Notes under the pieces: model-generated | Told to the model about the DNA's origin: nothing | Database searches by the model: none | What the model saw: the letters and a program-made list of their open reading frames with translations, nothing else | Position numbers and translations under genes: made by a program | In this document: positions 54,800 to 64,000 of the stretch, piece by piece | Numbering within the stretch: the first letter of the stretch is position 1 | Layout: every line of letters begins with the position of its first letter | Assembly (NCBI RefSeq): GCF_017591435.1 | Contig: NC_059299.1 | Location: forward strand, 6,839,980-6,903,979 | Reading direction: 5' to 3' | DNA: 64,000 nucleotides | Origin: Portunus trituberculatus | Lineage: Eukaryota > Arthropoda > Malacostraca > Decapoda > Portunidae

Positions 54800-55740
54800 A
54801 GGCGGCGTGGAGGTGCGTGGTGACGAGGGCCTTTGTGTCTCAGCCGCGGCTTTGGGGACGTGTCTTCATTACTCTCACCCTTTGTGGCTTATCTTTCGTA
54901 CTCATTCTTTAACCTCCACAAAGCCCGCCATCTTATCAAGACCCACTTGCTCCTTTGTTCCTCTTGCTTCCCTTTTATCTCATATTATTTCATCTTATCC
55001 TGTTTTTATTCGTGGAGTCGTGCCGCTCATTCGCGAGAAGCTTAGTGAAATGTTTCAAGATAGCTACGCGTTTTCTTTCAGAACGTTCGATGTTTGATTA
55101 AAACTTTGGCTTGGAGTCTTAAAATACTTCCGGGTTTCATTTCCAGATCACCGAGGCTTGATTACAAGATAACATTTGCTTTATCAAGGACAAACTTTTA
55201 GGAGATACGCCACTCAACGAAGTCTTCCGGAGTGTGTACGATGGAGGAGTGAATGGCGGAGTTTAAGGCGATGCAGCAACGTGGTGAAATGACGCCGCAA
55301 ACACTCGAGCTCCATTATGCTTGCCTATCACGTTAAAAATTCTTCATATCAGCCTCACCTGACACCATGAGATCCTGTATCACTCCTGTCTATTCTGACA
55401 GAACTTACACATCATTACCCTTGCTGAAATAATTCATATCACCCTCCCTTACCAATGAAATAAACAGCACCACGTTCATCTACCACTGAAAGAACACTCA
55501 TTACTTACTCTTACTTACCATTGATAAAGCCTACATAAATAAATAAACCTTGCTACTTCAGTATAAAAGAAATAGTAAATGACCCTCACCGACCACAAAA
55601 AACCCATATAATCATCCCTCCCTAGCCTGAAAGTCCCTAGTTCATCACTCCACCGGTCTCAGAAAATCTTCATCATCGTTGGCTACTGAAAAGAACCTTA
55701 GTATTCAGCTTTCCTCCCTTTTAGCGAGACTACCTTCTAA
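54800..55740. other. Unassigned sequence
   Basis: About 940 bp with no recognised gene. A loose internal repetition of CTTACC/CACTGA-type sequence occurs at 55350-55720. Confidence 0.35.
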
Positions 55741-55749
55741 AAATATATT

Positions 55750-55995
55750 CTGTCGTGTGTGTCAGCCGCGGGAGTGACATCACGGGGCGCGGGGAACCAG
55801 TAGACAGAGGCGTCAGTCGGCGGTCTTGTGGCGAGAGCACAATTTATGGCCCACTCTCCCACTCCACCAAGTGTCCGGCGCGGGGAGCAGAGTGGCGGCA
55901 ACTGAGGCGGGGAAAGTGTTCGTGCTGGCTGCGGAAATTTACCCAGATGAAACGGAAGGGGATTTTCTTAGGAGAGAGGAAGCGTCGTTAGAAGT
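55750..55995. other. GC- and CpG-rich island, unassigned
   Basis: Clearly richer in GC and CpG than the surrounding kilobases (GCGGGGAACC, GGCGCGGGGA). Open frames of 60-78 codons have no recognisable domain. It could be a promoter or first exon; not supported further. Confidence 0.35.
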
Positions 55996-56048
55996 TAGCT
56001 TAGGTTAGGCTAAGAGTTAAAAAATTCACCCGGATTGCGGATACTATC

Positions 56049-56263
56049 TTAACCCTTTCAGTAGCATGCTGCATTTTCATATTCATTCTGGATACTATTT
56101 AGCGATTTTTATTACGATTTCAGAAACTTATGTGGGGATTAAAATAGTAAAGACTCTGGCCATAAATTTTTTGACCTCCATAAACGCTTCCCAGTGCAAA
56201 TAAAATCATCTAATCACACACAAAAATCGTGGTAAAGATGTGTCTCAGTATTGAAGGGGTTAA
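56049..56263 (+). mobile_element. TTAA-flanked MITE, copy 8
   Basis: Starts TTAACCCTTTCAGTAGCATG and ends CAGTATTGAAGGGGTTAA, with TTAA intact at both edges. 215 bp, no coding frame. Among the cleanest full-length copies. Confidence 0.9.
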
Positions 56264-57060
56264 GGAAGTGTAAATGTACCGTTGACTTTGAGCCATTGGA
56301 AATTTAGTTAGAAGTCAAAGCTAGGTTAGGTTAGGTGACAAAATTTAATCAGATAAAATGGCAGATATTTCTTTTCCTTTCAGCCATTAGGATCTTGAGA
56401 TAAGTACGGCGAATGGGATGATATTGTAGGAGTTATGTAATGAGGATATGAAAATGTGGCTTTGTGAGTTAAGGAAAGGAATATGAGGTGTTATGGAGTG
56501 ATAAAAGACAAAGAATGAAGAACGTTAGGTAAATGAGTAAAAAATATATCTTAAGCTGTTAGTAGTGAGTAGAAGATGACAATATAAAGCGTTATGCTAA
56601 AGTAAGCCAAGAAAATAAGAAAAAAAAGCAGTAGAAAGCAAAAAATATGACCAAGAAATACTTAAAAAACTGAGACAGAGAAAACAAACCTAAAATAAAT
56701 AAACAGATAAATAGAAAAAAAAACGAATAAATGAAAAAAAAAAAAAAATCCAGCAAAAATTAGTCTACCCCCCCAATGTCACCGAATAACCCTGGCAGTG
56801 TCTCCAGCAGGGCGCAGCGTGAGACATTCCCCGGGGGCGTTGGAGAGGGGGCGTTGCGCAATAAACATATCGAAATTGCATGTTATTCCAGCAGAGGCGG
56901 AAGCAAATGCAAGACAATTCTGACTTTTAATGGCGCGAAAGAAGTACCTTGGGGGTGATGGACACTCATAAAGGTAATAAAGGAGGATAAAGTATGTGAG
57001 TTGAAATTAGCTCTTTACACGCAATAGAATGAGTTAATAGAAGATGCATACAGATAGTGC
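56264..57060. other. Unassigned AT-rich sequence
   Basis: It includes short GGTTAGGTTAGGT at about 56323-56336. No gene. Confidence 0.4.

Positions 57061-57062
<2 letters not shown>

Positions 57063-57104
<42 letters not shown>
57063..57104. repeat. (GT)21 microsatellite
   Basis: Perfect GT array. Confidence 0.96.
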
Positions 57105-57107
<3 letters not shown>

Positions 57108-57178
57108 TAAGGCTTCGTATCTTATATCAATCGACTAACAATTACACGTCAAAAATAGAAAAAAAATCATCTCCTTTT

Positions 57179-58164
<986 letters not shown>

Positions 58165-58254
58165 AGGGTTAGGAGATGCGCCATGGAAATGCTAAAACCT
58201 TTTCTCATTTTCTCAGCGCGGAGAATCAGGAGAGTGAGAGAGAGAAGGGAAGGG

Positions 58255-58259
<5 letters not shown>

Positions 58260-58309
<50 letters not shown>
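58260..58309. repeat. (GA)25 microsatellite
   Basis: Perfect GA array. Confidence 0.96.
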
Positions 58310-58312
<3 letters not shown>

Positions 58313-58431
58313 ATAGAAAGAAAGATAAAAGGCAATGAGAGAGAAAGATAATGAAAGAGAAAATGAGATTGAGAGAGAGAAAGACATGAAAAGAAAGGTA
58401 AAGACAAATTAAACGAAGAAGAGATGGAGAA

Positions 58432-58531
<100 letters not shown>

Positions 58532-58749
58532 ACAGAACTAAACCAAAGCACAACAACATAACCAAGGCAAGGAAGCAAGAGGAGTACCAGTGGAGAGAAA
58601 ATAGAAGAGCTACTCAGATTAGGGGAAGAGAAGGATACTAAGAAGACACTCGGTAATGATACTCTCATATGCATCAACTTTACTTTGCCCTTATTCGAGA
58701 TTTTCAAGATGCCTTTCATAATTCTAGTGAGCTTTATATTTTTGCGTCA

Positions 58750-58939
58750 TTAACCCTCTTCAATACTGGGACACATTTATACCCTGAGATTTGTGTACGA
58801 TTCGACCATTTCATTTACATTAGGAAAGGTCTATGGAGGTGAGAAGATTAATGACCACAGTCTTCACTATTTTAATTCGCACGTAAAAGTAAGCAGGATA
58901 ATTATGGAAACTTGTCATAGTTGGTGCTGAAGGGGTTAA
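58750..58939 (-). mobile_element. TTAA-flanked MITE, copy 9
   Basis: Starts TTAACCCTCTTCAATACTGG and ends GTGCTGAAGGGGTTAA with both TTAA sites. About 190 bp, with a deletion of about 20 bp where other copies read CATGAGTTTCTGAAGCTG. Confidence 0.87.
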
Positions 58940-59310
58940 CAGGAAATACACCTTAGAAAACAGTACTAGTAATTTCTGTAGTTATTTAGAATTTGTGTCA
59001 TAGTGTTACAAAATATGTGTCCTGAATTTTAAGGTTAGTGTAAAGGATTCTGGGCTTCAGGGAAAGTTGTTCCGGGTTCCTAAAGGTCTTCCTGTCACTC
59101 CTGCATCCTTCAGTCCTTCGCTCTCTTCCGCTTTTACCATTAGTGCAAAATTATCGCTCAAAAAGTGTGCTGGTGAGGTGGGAAGTGTGGAAACTTGCGC
59201 AGTATAATAGAAAGTGATAATGAAATGGTGTAGGTGCTCAAGTGGAAGTGTTGCCAAGACGTGCCACTAAAAATAATGAACGTGATGCCGCTACACTTAC
59301 AAATATTGCT
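58940..59310. other. Unassigned unique sequence
   Basis: Nothing recognised. Confidence 0.4.
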
Positions 59311-59313
59311 AAC

Positions 59314-59361
59314 AAAGATGAGTGCTAGCGTGTACCCTTCGCTAACACACTGCGCGCGCAT

Positions 59362-59424
<63 letters not shown>

Positions 59425-59469
59425 GGTGAGTGCTCGCGTGTGCCCTTCGCTAACACATCGCGCTCACAA

Positions 59470-59540
<71 letters not shown>
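59314..59540. repeat. Tandem duplication of a (spacer + CA array) cassette, about 107 bp
   Basis: AAGATGAGTGCTAGCGTGTA...CTTCGCTAACACA + (CA)n (59316-59422) is followed by AAGGTGAGTGCTCGCGTGTG...CTTCGCTAACACA + (CA)n (59423-59540). Confidence 0.93.
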
Positions 59541-59544
<4 letters not shown>

Positions 59545-60800
59545 AAAACTACACTAAACAACGGCAACACTTACGAAATCTGACATTCAAACCTGTGCAG
59601 TGAAATAGAGTGAAGAAAAAGAACTGGCAGACACTAGACACGTCATGCTCAAGTCTTGTACATTGTCTTTCTACACCTCACCACAGCCTCGCATTCATTC
59701 ATAAACCTCCTGAACAACCAGCAATAAAACTAATGAATAAGTACATCAATCCTGCTCCTGGACATTACACATATTACACACAAATGTTACAAAAATCACA
59801 ACAACCTCACAGATTCCTTCTCAGCTCGTTCCTTCAGGCTCCTAAGACCTTCAAAGACGATTAGTTCCCCTCACACAAGCCTCTTTCCTCTCTGCTTCCC
59901 CTCAATTGTCTCAGCGTGCACCTGGACAACGGATTTACCTTCCTGTCTTCGTCTTCTCAAGTGAATGACGTTCCCGAGTGGCGCGCGTGGGATGTTCCTG
60001 AAGTGGCGTGTAACATTGCAAAGGTGAACCGCTCCTGCATACTCCATCGACCGATACCTCAAGTTTTTAAAGAATTTGACTCAGTAAGCGGCGGGCGAGC
60101 AGGTGCATGATGGCTCCTGCATGTCATGAAGACTTCCTGGACTTGCAAGCACTTCCTGTAAACTAAAACTTGCGCTGCTTCTTTTCCAATCACACGAGGA
60201 TTTTCTCCATTCCCTTGCTCCAAGAATCCCTGCAGACACAAACACTCAGACACACAAACACTCACTGACACACTTTGAAATCCTCCCCTCACACATCCAG
60301 AAACGCTTTTACCCTTATTTTATTTCTCTTTACCAATTACCTATCTATTTACTCTCTCTTTCCCTTTCACCCTTTAACCTCTCGCTCTATCTGATGCATT
60401 ACCTGGACGTGCGTAAACAGTCTCCTTCACTGTGTCACTGAACCTAGTAAGAACACCATAAATCACCTTGACAACCACACAGGTAAACCACTAAACCCTC
60501 TTCAGTTCAGAGCCTCCAGTCAGGTATCGCAGGCAACGTATCTTTTGTTATCACTCGGGAAATCATCATCCTGTCCTCGATTTATTTTCTACACTATTAT
60601 TTATTTACCACAGTATTGCCATCTCTCCTCCAACACAATCTTGCATATATGTATAGGAGGCCAGAGATACGTAGGATGAGGCCTAAATGTGTGTCCTTCA
60701 AGGTATTCTGTAGGATTCTCCCATCTCCCAGCGATCCTGAGCACTGCCACGCCGTCATCTGGAAAGCCATCAACTTAGGCACCGGCGCAAACTTAGGTCA
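59541..60800. other. Unassigned unique sequence, 1.25 kb
   Basis: Several open frames of 60-84 codons on both strands, none with a recognisable domain. No shared repeat. Confidence 0.35.
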
Positions 60801-60801
60801 T

Positions 60802-60848
<47 letters not shown>

Positions 60849-60851
60849 ACG
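60802..60851. repeat. (TC)n then (AC)n short compound array
   Basis: TC to 60823, then AC to 60850. Confidence 0.95.
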
Positions 60852-60871
60852 AACACAATAAGAGAGATGGA

Positions 60872-61044
<173 letters not shown>

Positions 61045-61329
61045 TACATAGTTCTGGAGGGAGACATAGAGGCAATTTTCGAGGGTTTTAATGGACTAAT
61101 TGTAATAAACATTCAAAATGATGACTTTCGCTCCATTCCGCTTACAAAGGTCCGGCCAGTTAAGTTCCCAGTGACAACATTGAAGTTTGGTGGCGTTATT
61201 ATTTTTTGGTTAAACAGCGTCTCTTTATTTAGCGGTAATCACTGAAATGACTCCGAGTAGGTAAAGATGGTAGAGATACTGAAGGCACTTTTCACCGTAG
61301 TAGAGAAAGAATCTTTATTACGGGAAAAG

Positions 61330-61337
<8 letters not shown>

Positions 61338-61387
<50 letters not shown>
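61338..61387. repeat. (CT)25 microsatellite
   Basis: Perfect CT array. Confidence 0.96.
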
Positions 61388-61390
<3 letters not shown>

Positions 61391-61471
61391 GGATTTATCA
61401 CGTAAAAGTCTCATCTTCATTACTTTGCACTGAACTAATTATAATTTTGCTACGTGCTCAACGAGGCCACT

Positions 61472-61472
<1 letters not shown>

Positions 61473-61546
<74 letters not shown>
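61473..61546. repeat. (TG)36 microsatellite
   Basis: TG array with one TATG near its start. Confidence 0.96.
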
Positions 61547-61547
<1 letters not shown>

Positions 61548-61675
61548 GCCAACCCCTGCCAGCCCTGCATTGCCTACTCTAAACTCCAGCAACCAAGAGT
61601 TTTGCGGCACTGGTTGAGTATTAGTGTTGCAACCCTCCATGGAAAAGACGAGTTTGGGAAAGCCTCACTGACTCT

Positions 61676-61676
<1 letters not shown>

Positions 61677-61747
<71 letters not shown>
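61677..61747. repeat. (CT)35 microsatellite
   Basis: Perfect CT array. Confidence 0.97.
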
Positions 61748-61750
<3 letters not shown>

Positions 61751-62010
61751 TTTATCGTTTCTCAGTGGGTATGCAAAGTTTCGGCGGTTTTTACGTTAAG
61801 AAGAGCTTAGTGTATTTCCGAAGCTGCAAACTGATGGTGGAATTGAGGAAGTGCTTGCATTCCTGTCCTAAAGTACGAGGTTTCTTGGTATGCGAGGATT
61901 GTGAACCATGTGAAGTTGAGAGTCAAGTGTGTTTTCAGAACGCGACAAACTATTGGTAATGTTGAGAATTTTATTTATTTTTTCTCCTATGCTGTGAAAT
62001 TTTCCATGTT

Positions 62011-62012
<2 letters not shown>

Positions 62013-62073
<61 letters not shown>
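62013..62073. repeat. (AG)30 microsatellite
   Basis: Perfect AG array. Confidence 0.97.
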
Positions 62074-62075
<2 letters not shown>

Positions 62076-62368
62076 ATCAACTCCCTACAACTCCCTATTT
62101 CCCCAACCACACACACTTTTCCTACCCATTCATTCCTCTTTAACACACAGACAGACACTATAAAGCCGTATTCCACAAACTCAAGGTGCACGATAAACAC
62201 TGGTTCTCTTTGCCCCTTAAGTGGTCCCGGGCCGCTAGTGTTCCTTATTTTGTTCCATTCCAAGTCGAAAAATGTACCACGGACAGCATTTCTCCTGGGC
62301 CACTTTTCACTTCAAAATAATTACGAAGATTATGGTCTAAGAAGCTAATGGAGAAGTGAAGTAGGCCA

Positions 62369-62371
<3 letters not shown>

Positions 62372-62465
<94 letters not shown>
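62372..62465. repeat. (GT)47 microsatellite
   Basis: Perfect GT array. Confidence 0.97.
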
Positions 62466-62467
<2 letters not shown>

Positions 62468-62654
62468 CAGTGGGAATCAATATCACTTGCTTAGTTGTTT
62501 TCACTGTTTCCTCCTTTGTTTATTCGTTTGTATGTTTGCTAAGTATATACATGTCGCTTTGTATTTTTCTTACTCCTATATTGCTTTACCCAGTTCCTAT
62601 TTTCTTTCTTCACCGATAAAATATAAACAAAATAAGAGCTATATACCGCATACA

Positions 62655-62714
62655 CCACCACCACCACCACCACCACCACCACCACCACCAGCACTACCAC
62701 CACCACCACTACCA
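62655..62714. repeat. (CAC)n array
   Basis: CAC triplets with AGCACTA interruptions. Confidence 0.94.
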
Positions 62715-62719
62715 TTTAG

Positions 62720-63594
62720 TATACATACCCACACCTTTTCTTTTATTAACCCGCTGTTGTGAGTAATGGCGGAAGTGTGAAGCAATTTTCATATTATTTG
62801 CCAACCGCCTGAGGAACACGAGGAGAGGGGGCGAGGGGAGGCGGGGGTTGAGAAGGGGAAAAAGGGAGAGAGAGGGAAGGGGAATTGGTGCCTCTCTCCT
62901 CTCCCCTTACCAGCATGACGGTGGGTGGGGCGGATAGTGGGTGGGGTGAGGGATTTTAGAAGAGGGGTATAGGATGGGGGGAGGGATGTTGGAATATCAT
63001 TATACAAGTGATGATGACCGTGATAATGACAGTAATGATGATAATGGCACTAACTCTGTGTAATGCTTTCGTAAATGGATATCAACATCGCTATTAACTT
63101 GCCACGAGATATTTTTTCTACCATGTATATATGACACCTGCCCCTCATCCCCTCTCTCTCTCTCTCTGTGCATACAATATTTCCTTTATTCACTTTACTC
63201 TATTCTATTTTTCATGTTCACATCTATCACACGGAAACATATCCAACAGCTCTACTGCTTGTCTGTCTACCTGTCCGTTTGTCATACCTGCGTACCATCC
63301 CGCCTACCTTCCTGCCTACCTGCCTTACTACCTGTGTTCCCATCAGCCTAACTATTCATCCGTAACTCCATTTCAGCTGGCAGTATATACATCTTCCCTC
63401 CTATAGACAATAAAACTACAAATTCACTTTATTTTCATATGTTCTCCTCTCGTGTGTTCTTGTTTATGTATGTATTCTCTTTGCCCTGTCATTTTCTTTC
63501 ACTTTTCTTAGTAAACCGTAAAGTTGCTGTATTTCCATGTTCATTTATTGTATGTATTCTCTTCCTTTCTTACTGTGACCTCTTCTGCTGCATC

Positions 63595-63595
<1 letters not shown>
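62720..63595. other. Unassigned sequence
   Basis: G/A-rich at 62810-62990 (GGGGCGAGGGGAGG), then AT-rich, with a TACCTGCC/CCTACC cluster at 63265-63340. No gene. Confidence 0.4.

Positions 63596-63596
<1 letters not shown>

Positions 63597-63652
<56 letters not shown>
63597..63652. repeat. (CT)28 microsatellite
   Basis: Perfect CT array. Confidence 0.96.
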
Positions 63653-63655
<3 letters not shown>

Positions 63656-63659
63656 ACTT

Positions 63660-64000
63660 TATTGGGAGCCATATGACCTCGTTGCTGCGGCCCATAACTT
63701 AATCAATTTCCAAAGTTCTCCCTTCCGTCCTTGTCCAAACTTACCCGCCTGCCTCCGCCAATACCCACGTGCCTCAGTCTCGCTCTCGACCTCACATGAT
63801 AGAGGGAAGCAGCAACAGAGACAAGGAAGTGAAGAAATGCAAGAGGTAAGAACTGAAACAAAGAACGTGTGTGTGTGTTTGTGTGTGTGTGTGTATGTGT
63901 GTGTGTTTTCCTGTTCCTTTCATCTCCACCAGGGTGTTGTTTCTTTTTTTTTCCCTTTCTTTCTTACTTTGTTATAATTACTTCTCTTCATTCTTCTCGT
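63660..64000. other. Unassigned sequence with a short interrupted (GT)n
   Basis: An interrupted GT array at 63867-63907. Otherwise nothing recognised to the window end. Confidence 0.5.

Noticed and set aside
55755..55991. Short arginine/glycine-rich frame in a GC-rich patch
   Set aside because: No domain and only 78 codons; kept only as an unassigned GC-rich island.

Overview
The window looks like nuclear DNA of a decapod crustacean, most likely a crab. Evidence: extreme density of long perfect dinucleotide arrays (GA/CT, CA/GT) and trinucleotide arrays (GGA, CTT, CTA, GGT), tRNA-derived SINEs with (CA)n tails, short TTAGG-type tracts, and an LTR element carrying a fragment of an innexin (the invertebrate gap-junction family). 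I found no intact host gene. Almost every long open frame is a reading of a simple repeat (poly-ER, poly-SL, poly-CV, poly-E and so on), so I annotate the repeats and not those frames. The species assignment is inference.

Layout. 0-3.4 kb: pyrimidine- then purine-rich minisatellites and a long CTT/CTC array. 3.4-16.8 kb: unrecognised unique DNA broken by microsatellites, one SINE of family A (12.0 kb), one of family B (15.7 kb), three copies of a TTAA-flanked MITE, and two local tandem arrays (12.7-13.2 kb and 14.9-15.5 kb). 16.8-22.8 kb: a complete LTR retrotransposon on the minus strand. 22.8-28.9 kb: dense microsatellites plus a second, inverted family A SINE (27.8-28.1 kb). 28.5-30.2 kb: two old tandem arrays, one split by a MITE. 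30-64 kb: microsatellites, MITE copies, one inverted family B SINE next to a MITE (40.7-41.1 kb), and duplicated repeat cassettes near 57-58 kb and 59.4 kb.

The LTR element is the most informative object. It has 661-bp LTRs differing at three positions, a CTGG target duplication, a primer-binding site, a polypurine tract, and a gag with a SCAN-like capsid region and a CCHC knuckle. Its pol order is protease, integrase, reverse transcriptase: integrase comes before RT, as in the Gmr1-like branch of Ty3/gypsy elements. The N-terminal part of RT is deleted. From just upstream of the expected YxDD box to the end of RNase H, pol is replaced in frame by about 120 codons of an innexin (second extracellular loop, fourth membrane segment, start of the C-terminal tail). 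The element therefore cannot make its own RT, yet its LTRs are nearly identical, so it was probably moved recently by an intact relative. About a dozen single-base frameshifts elsewhere in gag-pol reflect either decay or base-calling errors.

The second notable object is a MITE family of about 210 bp, nine copies in both orientations, with inverted ends and TTAA flanks. Two copies sit inside tandem arrays whose neighbouring units show the unoccupied target site.
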